Shown piece by piece: positions 12,902 to 23,252 of a stretch of 64,000 nucleotides of DNA. How positions within the stretch are numbered: the stretch's first letter is position 1; every line of letters starts with the position of its first letter. Source of the stretch: Ancistrus triradiatus (Eukaryota; Chordata; Actinopteri; Siluriformes; Loricariidae); assembly GCA_025084515.1 (NCBI GenBank), contig JAJAGP010000235.1, positions 115,001 through 179,000 on the forward strand. The letters are read 5' to 3'. The notes below the pieces were generated by a model. It made no database searches. It worked only from the letters and a program-made list of their open reading frames with translations, and had not been told where the DNA came from. The translations under genes and the position numbers were made by a program.

Positions 12902-13276
12902 CAGTGGTACCTCGGCACTCCAACTGCTCCATGCTCGAACGTGCTGTCCTCTACCAATATTTTCAAGAGAATTCTGGTTCGGTGCTGTCATAAAGTTTGA
13001 ATACTACCATTCACTCAAGCTATCCATTCTCCTTACGAAAGGTAAGGCAATGTTTTGTTTTAAATGTATAATAATATAATGATTAAATTGGATTTTTCAG
13101 TGAAACATATTTGAAACAAACCCTTCTTTTTACATATGCCATACTACTGTATAAAATACTATGAATAATACAAGGTAGTTCACTATTGCTGGGTGCCTCG
13201 ACCAATTAAATACATATTATTTCTCATGGGGTCACTCCAACTTCTTGGCACTTGATAAGCCTTCCAGGTACCATTG
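12902..13276. mobile_element. Short Tigger-like element related to T1
   Basis: The left end CAGTGGTACCTCGGCACTCC and right end CCAGGTACCATTG are inverted relative to each other, and TA follows on the right (13277-13278). On the left the flanking dinucleotide reads TG, which may be a mutated TA. At 375 bp it lacks T1's interior, so it is a different subfamily or a deletion derivative. Confidence 0.5.
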
Positions 13277-13573
13277 TACCTTTTTTGTACACCTGTTTTT
13301 TGCGGTTAGACAGATTTTCTGTCAAACTGTCTACAGTGCCTTGCCACAGACAGAAATTTGGCATGCAAAATTTCACCTGCATAGAGTAGAGAGTTTATAC
13401 AGTGTGTTTTTGTGAGAATGATTAATCTATCGATAATGTTCTACTACAGGTTACTGTTTTAGCTCACAGTGTGCATGTTTCCTTGTTCTTTTGGTTGAGT
13501 GAATTCAGGACTGAATATGGGACACTCATTTGTTCATAGGTGCGTACAGAACTTTATAGTTCTTTATGTTAAG

Positions 13574-14255
13574 GTAGGCTCTAGTTACCTTCTATCCTGG
13601 ATACAAGATGAGATACGGTTGGGTATTGGAGTCAAACAGGTTCCGTATGGTATCATGTGGCATATTTGCCCACAGCTAGACCAGCATTTGGGGCAGTGTG
13701 TCTCTCCACCGCTCACCGTGAGTCCTCAGCTTCAAACCTGAATGTTGTTGGATCCCAAACAGAACCTGGATTTCCATATCCATAGCAGTCCAGGTTTCTC
13801 GTTCATGACACTACTGCCAAGAAGGCGATGCTGACTGGCCGTCAATGGCAGGACATGTAATGGGTGCTGTTACAACAAATTTCCTTGTTCTAAATGCCTG
13901 GAATTGGTCGGGGAAGAGACATTGGTGTGTAGTGAAGGTGCCACCTGTGTCTGGATGGTGGACAACGAAACTGTGGGAGCTGCTTGTGCTTGTCGGTGGA
14001 TCAAACGATCCTCCGAGCCTGTTTGCCATGAGTGCATGCTCTTACGGAACTGCTCCCAACACCTCCTAACAGCTAGGTCAGAACAGTCTAAATGGAGGGG
14101 AGTTCGTCAAAATGACCATCCTGCTTTTCTCAGTCAAGTGATGCGCCCCCTCTCAAAGTCTGTCAGCTGGTCAAAATGTCTTCGAGTGCATCGTAGAGGC
14201 AGGTCTAGTAGTCAGCAATCTCTCACCAAGAGGTACACTACCCACAAGTAGGCTC
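13574..14255 (-). mobile_element. IS630/mariner-type transposon relic M1
   Basis: On the minus strand the 14160 region reads DQLTDFERGRI, a typical N-terminal helix-turn-helix start of a fish Tc1/mariner transposase family. The other end (about 13590-13640) reads PYLILYPG after stops, matching the C-terminal part of the second copy at 55405-55976. The two copies share GGATACAAGATGAGATACGG at the same end and CAGGTTTCTCGTTCATGA in the interior. Many stops and indels break the frame, so it cannot encode an enzyme. Confidence 0.65.
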
Positions 14256-15292
14256 TGAGAGCCTTTTTATAGGGCAGCGGGGAAGCACTTTAACCCAGTG
14301 GCTAATGAGAGTGCACCTATAATCATTTACATGAGACGTAACTGCATGCTGAATTTTGCAGCAATCCAGCATGTCTATCTAGATGCGTTTTTTTGTCAAT
14401 AATTGTATTAATACCTATTATGTAACTACTAGAGCCAACTAAAATGATTAGGAGTAAAGCAGAATACAAATAGCATATAGCTGAGCAGTTCAGGATTAGT
14501 GCAGAAGCTCTGTTGCAGAAGCGAGTAGTATCTGGGTGAAATGAAGGTTGACAACTATGGTACTTTCACTTCTATGTTGCCCGTCTGTTCTTTAGGCCTG
14601 TGCTACCAAGGCAGCTTCAAGAACTCTTACTCAGCAGGAGAGTCACTTCATTTTTCCTCTATGTACTTCTCTCAGTGTCTTCTTAAGGGGCCTCCAGAAT
14701 CATCAAAGCACTCTCTCAGTAATTGTTGCAGGTGGAGGATTTGACTGCTGCTTTTAATTTTCTAGCAGATGTGCTTCACCTGATCATGATTATATAGCTT
14801 TACCACTGGCTGTCTGACGTGTCGTTGTTAATGTCGACCCAGTGGCGAGGCCTTTACAAGTTGGCAACATGTAAACATGCATGATTAGAATGATTTCTGT
14901 TTAGTGCCAGAGCAGTGCACCTATCTGGATGCTAGGGTTCAATGCTTTGGTGTAGGTGGCACCCTATAACTTGTTTGGTAGTTATTTAAATACCATGACA
15001 TTTAAAGATGCCTGCATTGTCTGTTCTTATTGAGGAGATTTCACCCATGTCAGTAAATTGGTAGAACCTCGGTCCTGACTGACATTCTACAAGTTCGTAA
15101 AGAGGAACTGTATTGTTATGGATCGTTTAAAATGAGAACAGAAAGTGTGGAAACAATTAAAGAAAATGTGAAGTTTTAGTTCTCTTTTCACAAATTGCAG
15201 TCTATCTTATTCATGGGTGTTTGAGTATTTCATAGACAGTGAAAAGCTGCTCATTTGGAGAACATTTCTCCCTGTTGCTATACACCATTATT
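14256..15292. other. No gene recognised
   Basis: The sequence is unremarkable and AT-rich. I see no transposon ends, SINE boxes or exon-like segments. Confidence 0.5.
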
Positions 15293-15650
15293 ATACACTC
15301 ACCGGTGACTTTATTACATACACCTCCTTGTTTCTGCACTCGTTGTACATTTTATTAGTTCCACTTCATATCGATGCACTTTGCAGACTGTAGTTTTGCA
15401 AACCATCTGTTTATCTACTAACTTTGTTAGTCCCCTTTACTGTGTTCTCTAATGGTCAGGACCCCCACAGGACCACCAGAGATCAGGTACTATTTTGGTG
15501 GAGGATCGTTCTCAGCATTGCAGTGACACGGATGTGGTGGTGGTGTGGTAGTGTGACTTTTGCTGGTATGAGTGGATCAGGTTTTTGTCTAATGAAAAGG
15601 AGAAGAGTTTTTGAACACCTCCGTGTCACTGCTGGACTGAAAATAGTCCA

Positions 15651-15850
15651 TTTACATTTACAGCATTTAGCAGACGCCCTTATCCAGAGCGACCTCCAGT
15701 TGATACAATCTTACAATCCAAGCAATTGTGGGTTAAGGGTCTTGCTCAAGGACCCAACTGTGGCAGCTTAGCAGAGGTGGGATTTGAACCCTAGACTATG
15801 GATCTTCTGGTCCATAGTCCAGTACCTTAACCACTAGGCTACCACAGTCC
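15651..15850 (-). mobile_element. tRNA-derived SINE (V-SINE / Mermaid-like)
   Basis: Read on the minus strand it has an A-box-like TAGCCTAGTGG, a B-box-like GTTCAAATC (here GGGTTCAAATCC), a central CTCTGGATAAGGGCGTCTGC-like core and a tail of ATGTAAATG type. It interrupts the F element within the phrase AAATAGTCCACCAACC, which is continuous in the relative at 62775. AGTCCA on both sides may be the target duplication. Confidence 0.8.
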
Positions 15851-16099
15851 ACCAACCAAAAATGTCCAGTCACCAGCATCCTGTGAGCACTGATGACACA
15901 AACTGTGTAACAACAGATGTTGCTGGTAGATGTTTCTAATACAGTGCACAGTGAGTGAACACAGTGTTTGAAAACTCCACCACCAAATCAGTGTCACTGC
16001 AATGTCACTGCAATGTCCCAAAAAGCACCTGATCTGTGGTGGTCCTGTCTGGGTCCTGCTCTTCCGAGAACTGAGTAAACTGGACCAACAAAGTACATA

Positions 16100-16787
16100 T
16101 GTCACGCTCAGGGCAAGGGAGGACAGGGAAGACGGATGTACATGCAAGTGAGACGGGTTTATTTACAGTGCACATGTTCAAGCACACAAACAAACTACAC
16201 AGACATAAACTAAGAACAATCAGTAACGCAACAAACATCTAATATGGGGACTGTGGCCTTGCGGGTAAGGCACTGGACTATGGACCAGAAGGTCCAGGGT
16301 TCAAATCCCACCTCTGCCAAGCTGCCACTGTTGGGTCCTTGAGCAATGCCCTTAACCCACAATTGCTTGGATTGTAAGACTGTATCTATTGCTCTGGATA
16401 AGGGCGTCTGCTAAATGCTGTAAATGTAACACATGGAACAAGCTAACAAACAAGGAAGGCTAACTGAACACAACAACAAGGCTACTAATACAACATACAA
16501 CTTAAACCTAAGACAACTAACCAATAGCAAGGACACAGAGAAACAGGGACTAAGGTACAAAGGGTCAAGACAAGGCAAAGGAGACAAACCAACAAGAAGG
16601 ATCAGGACACAGGAGCCAAGGACACCCATAGTGCGATGAAGCCAGACAAAGGAAGTGCATAGGAAGAGGGGTATATATAGGGGACAGACCAGCAGGTGGC
16701 TACAGCCCCACCTGCTGGGTGGGAAGCAGAAAGCAGGGGGAGCTAAACAAGATGGATGCAAGCTGAAGGGCTTGCATTGTTGTTACA
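16100..16787 (-). mobile_element. Solo long terminal repeat of an LTR retroelement
   Basis: The block starts TGTCACGC and ends TGTTACA, so it has the TG...CA ends of an LTR. It is flanked by a perfect 5-bp duplication ACATA (16095-16099 and 16788-16792). The relative of the host element at 62950 lacks it. On the minus strand a TATA box (TATATATA, 16672-16679) is followed by an AATAAA signal (16158-16163) about 60 bases before the 3' end, which sets the orientation. There is no internal coding region, so it is a recombined solo LTR. It contains a younger SINE; without that it is about 504 bp. I cannot assign the family. Confidence 0.7.
16247..16430 (+). mobile_element. tRNA-derived SINE inside the solo LTR
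   Basis: It shows the B box GGTTCAAATCCC, the phrase GCCACTGTTGGGTCCTTGAG, and the core GCTCTGGATAAGGGCGTCTG followed by CTAAATGCTGTAAATG. The A-box region is altered (GGCCTTGCGGG). The good state of the core suggests a fairly recent insertion. Confidence 0.8.
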
Positions 16788-16967
16788 ACATAGAGAAACA
16801 GATGGACTGCGGTCTGTAATTGGAGAACTACAAAGTGTTTGTGTATGGTAAATGGAAGTGATAAGACGGACAGTAATTGTAGAAACAAGGATTTGCACCT
16901 AATATAGTGGCCGGTGAGTGTATATGAGTTGGATGGGTGGGCGTTCTGTCTAAGACTGGTTTCCACC

Positions 16968-18078
16968 ATTGGTAATTTTGTTGACAAATGATTTTCGTCA
17001 TAATTTTCCTCAACGGCCCTTTTTTTCTAATGAAAACGAGACGATGACTGAACTAAACTTAATGACAAACAACAAAAACTAGTACGAAATGAATTGACAC
17101 TTTTGTCAACGAATAAAAAAAGAGTCAAATGTTTGGCAGAGACGACATCCAGTCAGATCTGACAAGTTAGGAAAAGATTTAGTACATGTGGAAAGGCGGG
17201 ATGAGTTTGGCAGTGATCCAATCAGTAATGCGGTAAGACACAGACGTTTGATCTGACCCCTGGAAGACCGTACCAACTCGACATTGTCAACACCTGGGAG
17301 AAAGAGGAGAGTCGATATATGTGCACATTTGTCATTTGATATCAAGCAAAACAAGACTTTTTACAAACCGTGTGGGGCGCCATCTCCTTTAAAAATACTA
17401 CAAAGTTGAAACCACATCTGCAGGCATGTCATCCTGAAACTGCGGTCAAGCTATCCGCACCTACATGCAAATAAAGTAGGGATTATAATATGTTTTCAGT
17501 TCATGACGTGGATATATTTTAACTTTGTCTGAAAAGTGTTCATGTTATATTTAAGAAGCATTCGGGTAACATAACTTCGTATAATACTGTAATTATGAAT
17601 AAGTGCATATAGAGCATACACATATATCCAATCTTATATGTTTCATAAAGCTGATAATATATAATTTATTCTAACTTGAGTCTATTCTATACTATCTCAT
17701 GAGTGTTAACACCGAGTTTGAAGCAGATCTTTGATGGAAATTGAGTTTTGGTGACCACTTCACTGTGTACAGTTAATATAATGCATGCATATAGACCTGA
17801 GCTTATATCTTAATTAGATCTTATATCATTCCTTCCAACTTGATTCTATTCTTGAATATGTACTGAATGTCCACACAGTGTGGAAATTATTGTATACTTT
17901 TAATATCAATGCATGCATATAGATGTCTCCTCTTTAAAAGGGAAATGTTAAAAAAGCATTTACGTATTGCATCGTGTACATTTTATATTTTAGTCAATTA
18001 AAGCTACTGTAGATTTAGTCTGCTATAATGTTATTATAATTAGTCGACGAAAATTAGAAATTTGCTGTCATAATTAAC
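16968..18078 (+). mobile_element. hAT-like element with a decayed BED zinc-finger remnant
   Basis: A 13-bp perfect direct repeat ACTGGTTTCCACC flanks the block (16955-16967 and 18079-18091). Subterminal motifs ATTTTCGTCATAA (left) and the inverse of TTAGTCGACGAAAAT (right) are roughly inverted. On the plus strand around 17381-17445 a frame reads NTTKLKPHLQACHPE, the typical second half of a BED zinc finger, as found at the N terminus of hAT transposases; the cysteine pair before it is not preserved. hAT insertions normally duplicate 8 bp, which could be the last eight bases of the repeat. The class call is tentative. Confidence 0.45.
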
Positions 18079-18091
18079 ACTGGTTTCCACC

Positions 18092-18543
18092 CTACCCTGT
18101 GCTGTTTGATAGTATCTCAACCATTCAGACAACCAGTTTGAGGGAGGAAAACCAGTAAATGTGATAGCAAGGACTTTCTGATAGTATTGAGCCTTGCCCA
18201 AGAGCCCACCAGTGCTGTCTCAGCGTGCTGGTCTCAGGTGGCCAATGATCATCAAAACCATGATAAAAGCTTTGGTAATTGCCATGGTTACATCTAGATA
18301 TAACTATAACAGGTTCTACAATGCACTTGCACTCGCTTGTCATGAGAACGGAATATTGCTTTAGGAGCGCACATGCAAGAACAGATTTTGACTTGAGTAG
18401 ACCCGCTTTTCATCACGTCTGCCTGAATATCTAGTAAACAGTCTTGCATCCTGTTTCATATGTAGGGAGTTCTCTATGTGAACAGCTTTCTAACTAGCCT
18501 GGAACTGTAAGGCTGGTTCATCGGAAAGTCTACTTTAGATACC
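18092..18543. other. No gene recognised
   Basis: I see no repeat signature, exon or regulatory motif that I can defend in this interval. Confidence 0.5.
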
Positions 18544-18960
18544 GAGTGCGTTTACATGCACTTAATAATCCAATAAATGCAGAAAATCAGATTCTGACAT
18601 CGAGTGTGTGTGTACTCGATAATTGGTTTTGCATGACTCGGGCAGTACTCGGATTTCTACTTTGCAACCAGCCAATAATCTCACTATAATCGACCTTCAC
18701 TATTAAATAATCAGATTCTTTATTTCCTCGGGCATTGCTAAGGTGAATTTGAGTCTCCCCAGAAGTGTTTGGTAGCCATTTTGTGGATGCTGCATTTAAT
18801 TTCTGGGTTGCCAGATTCCGCTCTTCCACAGATTCATCATATTCCGCTATTCCGTCTATGAAAAAATCCAAAAAGAAGCAAGAATAAGAGGACCTGTCAA
18901 CCGGTTTAAATCTGCTGGCTTCTTCCGTGACAGCTTTGCATGAGTGCGCAGACTACAGAA
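18544..18960 (+). repeat. P-family repeat, copy with preserved left end
   Basis: The left end GAGTGCGTTTACATGCACTT is followed by AATAATCC, GCAGAAAATCAGATTCTGAC and ATTTCTACTTTGC. The interior phrase GGGTTGCCAGATTCC is the reverse complement of GGAATCTGGCAACCC at 22940 and is close to 30670. The right end is not clear. Confidence 0.5.
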
Positions 18961-19337
18961 CTATAGTAAATACTGATAATGATAGTGATACTGATGTTAT
19001 TATTCTTAATGTTTTACATTTTACAGGTAAAAAGTGCATTTACATAAACGCATACATATTTAACATCTAAAACACAGTACAACTGATGTTAAGTTAATAA
19101 GTCATTTTAAAAATTTCATATGTCATCCATATTGCCAAATATAAAAATTCCATATTGGTCAATTTCCCTCAATCACTGATCAGTATGGGTAGGTTGCCCA
19201 ATTCAATGAGACAAAAATCTGGCTATGGTTATAAAAATAGCTACATGTCTTAAAATGTCGTTATGGTAATAAACTAGAGGATATTTGAAGTTGAATGAAA
19301 CTGCTTGGAAGAGGACACAAGTGTATTGTTGCCACAC
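18961..19337. other. No gene recognised
   Basis: AT-rich sequence without identifiable features. Confidence 0.5.
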
Positions 19338-19570
19338 AAGTCAAGTCAAGTCAAATATTTTTATATAGCGCTTTAAGCAGCGCTATATAAAAAAATATAG
19401 CCTCTCAAAGCAGCGCTTTTTACAACGGATCATTGTCTCCAAGCAGCTTTACAACCATCTAGGCCCATAGCTCTAATTGAGCAAGCCCAGAGTGACAGTG
19501 GCAAGGAAAAACTTCTTAAATGGTATAAGGAAGAAACTTTGGGAGGACCAAGACTCAGAAAGGGGAGTAT
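19338..19570 (+). repeat. W repeat (TCAAGTCAAGT... fish interspersed repeat), copy 1
   Basis: It starts TCAAGTCAAGTCAAAT and then has ATATAGCGCTTT, CAAGCAGCTTTACA, CAGTGGCAAGGAAAAACTTC and AAGGAAGAAACTTTGG. This module order is common in fish genomes and recurs inverted at 30941-31109 and, shortened, at 47501-47584. Near its start a perfect 11-bp hairpin (19362-19372 with 19379-19389) has arisen by a local inverted duplication of TATATAGCGCT. I do not name the class. Confidence 0.6.
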
Positions 19571-20605
19571 TAATGATAAAAAAACAATTATTTAAGCATC
19601 ACAGTTGGACATTAGTAGTAATGGACATTAAAGGACATTTTTACTAAATGCAGGGCTGCCAGTAATTGTGGTTTATAATTTTGTTAAAAATAAAAAAATG
19701 TTTTGTTGTTTATGTTCTTGAATAAAGTGGCTTAAATTAAAGTTTCTTAGTGTGAGAGTACATAACCAATAAAAACCCAACTTTACAATGGGTTTAATAA
19801 TTCTGGAGCTTATTGTAATTAGAGTGAAATCCTAATTTCATGCCACGGAGCCACCCATGGAGCATTTCCTTTCTTTGGAGAGCTTTCTTTACGTGAGTGT
19901 CTTCCTCCAGATATGTGACCATCACAAATTTTGGAGCTTCCGTAGGGCTGCCATGTGACAGGATTCGCATTCCTATAACCCTGCTGGGATTGCTGCATTA
20001 GGTTCCAGCTTCTATTTCTGTCCTACCCTCATGTTAAGACCGAAAGGTTGCTTGAACTTGGACCAGCACGGCGTGTGACATCCTCTGTCCAGTTTATTTA
20101 AATGACTCTATGGACATTGGAGCATGACAGTAATGATGTGAGAGGTCCTGAAAGAGTCCCTACTGTTAGTATGTGATTCTGAGAGGCTCCTTTCATCAAG
20201 TAAGCACATAACATTCACAGCAGACACACTGTGAGAAACAGATCTATCATGCTGTTTGTCTATATAAGCTCAACTCCCAAGTGGATAGTAATGGCCTTGT
20301 GTGTAAAGCAGAGCACTCTTGGATATGCAGTGTAATCAATAGAGGAGCTGGTGCGAGTGTAGGTCAGGCCAAACTGTATGAATATCTAGATGTGTGTGTT
20401 TAGACTAGATGTCAACTGGTGAATTCTTGTTTACTAGGTTTTAACTGTCCTCTTGGAAAAAATGAATCTTAAGTCTTCATGCGTTTAACTGTGTCCATTC
20501 CTAGTTTATTCGTAATTGCTATTTGATATGATATTTGTAGATTATAAATAAATCTTAGTTCAGAGGCTGTCCGTACTGTGTCCCACATACATTAATCTTA
20601 TTTAT
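19571..20605. other. No gene recognised; possible conserved non-coding block
   Basis: The part at about 19800-20230 is balanced in base composition and free of repeats, unlike its neighbours. It has no long open frame. That pattern fits conserved regulatory or intronic DNA, but nothing in the sequence proves it. Confidence 0.4.
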
Positions 20606-20790
20606 CAGTGGTGGCACAGTGGTTGAGATACTGGACTACTGACCAGAATGTCCAAGGTGCAAGTCTCAGCACTGCCGGGATGCTACTGGTGGACATTTGA
20701 GCAAGTCACTTAACCCACAGATGCTTGGATTGTACCTTGTATAACTGTATCATTTTAAGTCACTCTGGATAAGAATGTCAATCAAATGAC
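20606..20790 (+). mobile_element. Old tRNA-derived SINE
   Basis: It has GGTGGCACAGTGGTTGAGAT (A-box region), a degenerate B box, GAGCAAGTCACTTAACCCAC, GATGCTTGGATTGTA and CACTCTGGATAAG. It is more diverged than the copies at 16247 or 46093. Confidence 0.7.
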
Positions 20791-20970
20791 TAATTGTCCC
20801 TTTTATATTTAGCCATTATCTAGAGTGAACTACAAACATGTAGTTGACAGAGCCATGAGGCAAGTACTCAATGATCTGTAGGGATTCGTTACCAGACAGA
20901 CTAGAACCTAGTGCCTAACCTAGAATCTAGAGGCTAACAAGCAGGCGCTCAAAGATATCTGCCATGTGTA

Positions 20971-21515
20971 TCGTGTTTGTCTTTATTTTTACATCTACAG
21001 TACTGTATTCTTAGTGCAAATAAGTCTTCATGGGTCCTAAAAAGATTAGTTTATAAGAGCTAACTGAAATCAAAACAAGAGCTGAATGCTCCAGAACACA
21101 GGCTGCAGTTTGCTTAGCAGCCATTCTGTCTCATTGAGTTCACCAGTAGTGTGTTTTGCTTTTACTTTATTATAAAATATTAATGGAAAATATTAATATT
21201 TTGGCCAACTGTAAGTTAATGTAAGTGTTTTATACATTAACTTATTTACCATTACTTATCATACTCTCCGCTATAATTCACTATAGACCGCTCTACCAAA
21301 CACTCGTTAAACTCCTCAGTTCATGATGCACTTAACTTGTGATGGATTTCTCAGAACGTATCCCCATCATAAATCAGAGAGCACCTGTACAAAACAACTC
21401 CATTAATGCATATAATGCCTTATACAGTGTGGATTTTCTAGAGGTCTGGAATGGATTAATTCAATTTACAATATTACTTATAAGAAAAATTTGCTCGAGA
21501 GCCGAGGTACCGCTC
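20971..21515 (+). mobile_element. T1 element, left end lost
   Basis: T1 landmarks ACATCTACAGTACTGTATTC, AACACAGGCTGCAG, GAGAGCACCTGTACAA and CAGTGTGGATTTTCTAG lead to the right terminus GAGCCGAGGTACCGCTC followed by TA (21516-21517). The left third is missing. Confidence 0.7.
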
Positions 21516-22557
21516 TATTATATATTATAGCATATAGTGTGTTCTAGTGTAATCATACAGTAGGTGTATGAAATATTAGTACATTTTGTTTTCTCCAACA
21601 GCATGATAGGAAATAATCTAAAAAGAATCCAGTTGCAGTCTTGCAATTAGTGACCATGCAAGATCCCTAGTCTTTGCAAAATCATAGTCTGTGTTTAGTC
21701 TGTGACTCTCTAGATACATTTTCAATATTCTAGTGTATGGTCAGCCTTAGAAGCATCGACAGCAACAACAGCAGTTAGACCTCCACACTTACATACTTAG
21801 AATCAAATCAAAGAGGAAATAAACATACTTATCAGAATCCTTGTACTATATACTGACTTCCTGAGATGTACTCTTAATCAGTGCCCTGTGGTATTTATGC
21901 TAAACCTCAGTAAGTTCTGTCAGTGAATGCTAATTTTCCATTAACATGTGCTAGCAATACTCTGCCCAGTGTGAGTGCATACACAAACATCGCATTTGCT
22001 AAATTGCTAGAATCTAAAGAATCGAAAGCAAGCACAACAATAGCAGCAGCTGGACCACCATGTAGCTTACAATCAAACCAAACAGGACATGTATTTATCA
22101 GTCCTTGTACTGTGCTTGTCCATATTCCTACTGCATTTGGAATTCATCCTGATTATCAGCTCTTTATACAAGTCTGGTTTTCTATGGTAACATGTACAAA
22201 GATTTCACCCTTGTCCATCTGTTTTATTTCATGTGTGCTTCTGCTTGCCTGTTTTAAGAATGTCTTCATTCTGTACTGAGGTTACAGCTGCATTGAAGAT
22301 GGGTTTTTCCAGCTCTCACTGATAACTGTGTAATGGCCATTATGGACACATTCTTGGGGAGTTATTGATGACCATATGGAAGCATGGAGAGACGTGTGAG
22401 GGATTAGCTGTTGGAGCTTTATCATATTTATTACTAATGATTCAAGGTGGAGCTCATTAAACTCTTGATGGCGTGATCAGCCATGCTAGAGCTATACATC
22501 AGAGCAGAAGTAAAGCGGCGTGTTGAAAAAAAGTGACAGTGTGTGTGTGTGTGTGCT
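21516..22557. other. No gene recognised; contains a diverged direct duplication
   Basis: Two blocks, about 21748-21835 and 22014-22110, share a series of short matches in the same order (AGCAACAACAG/AGCACAACAATAG, AATCAAATCAAA/AATCAAACCAAA, TTATCAGAATCCTTGTACT/TTATCAGTCCTTGTACT). A 118-codon open frame covers the second block but looks like no known protein. Confidence 0.4.
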
Positions 22558-23252
22558 TTAGGGCTGCATCAAACTAGTATTTTGATAGCTGAATAATCTA
22601 TCGATTATTGGAATGAACTGCTCTGTTACCAAATAACTCATGTAGCTATCAGCCTTTATTCTTAGCTTGAGGTTATTTTAGGAATTTGCTAACTAACAAT
22701 GAAGATAATGATGAATACCTTCAAAATCAGATACCTACCTAGAAATCAGATGAAGAAATCTGATAAAGTGGGCTGGAATTTTCCCAATAATTGGATTACT
22801 CACAGCATGTATAGCAGTTACTCAATTTTCTAACCCGCCACGACTGCCTATGGTTCGCCTATTCTGCCTATTCAATATGTGGCTTTATTTGGCTTCTTTT
22901 TTCCCATTTCAATCGGCTGTGATGATTGTTTTTCTCGTGGGAATCTGGCAACCCTGGAATTAAATGTGCCACGGAATTTAAGGCAGCGAAAGGGCTATCG
23001 AACACTTGGTGGACACTCTGAAATGCGGTATATACCCAGGAAAAACTGTACTGTGAATTTTCATAGTAGTATTGTGATTTGCTTGACAGTTTTAATGTGA
23101 AATTTCACAGTTTGACCATGAAGTTCACAGTTCTACTATGAATTTTTGATGGTAATTTGGCCACTTCATGGTTCTACTGTGAAATTTCATAGTACAACTG
23201 TAGACTTGGTTGACTATGAACTGACCATGAATTATTTCACAGTTGTACTATG

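Larger units (their letters stand above)
15293..16922. mobile_element. Fold-back DNA transposon F with nested insertions
   Basis: The element starts TACACTCACCGGTGACTTTA and ends in the inverted sequence TAGTGGCCGGTGAGTGTA. The interior is also roughly palindromic: GTTAGTCCCCTTTACTGTG (15428) is mirrored by the GAGTAAACTGGACC block (16073), and CAGTGACACGG by CAGTGTCACTG. A truncated relative lies at 62690-63012 and confirms the internal order. Three later insertions sit inside: a SINE (15651-15850), a solo LTR (16100-16787) and a SINE inside that LTR. With these removed the element is about 740 bp and has no coding frame. Confidence 0.65.

Noticed and set aside
15780..15850. tRNA genes suggested by A- and B-box motifs at this and other SINE heads
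   Set aside because: The heads do not fold into a full cloverleaf with acceptor stem, and each is followed by the SINE core and tail.
21923..22279. 118-codon frame as a hypothetical gene
   Set aside because: No domain, no splice context and no start context of note; it overlaps a decayed duplication.
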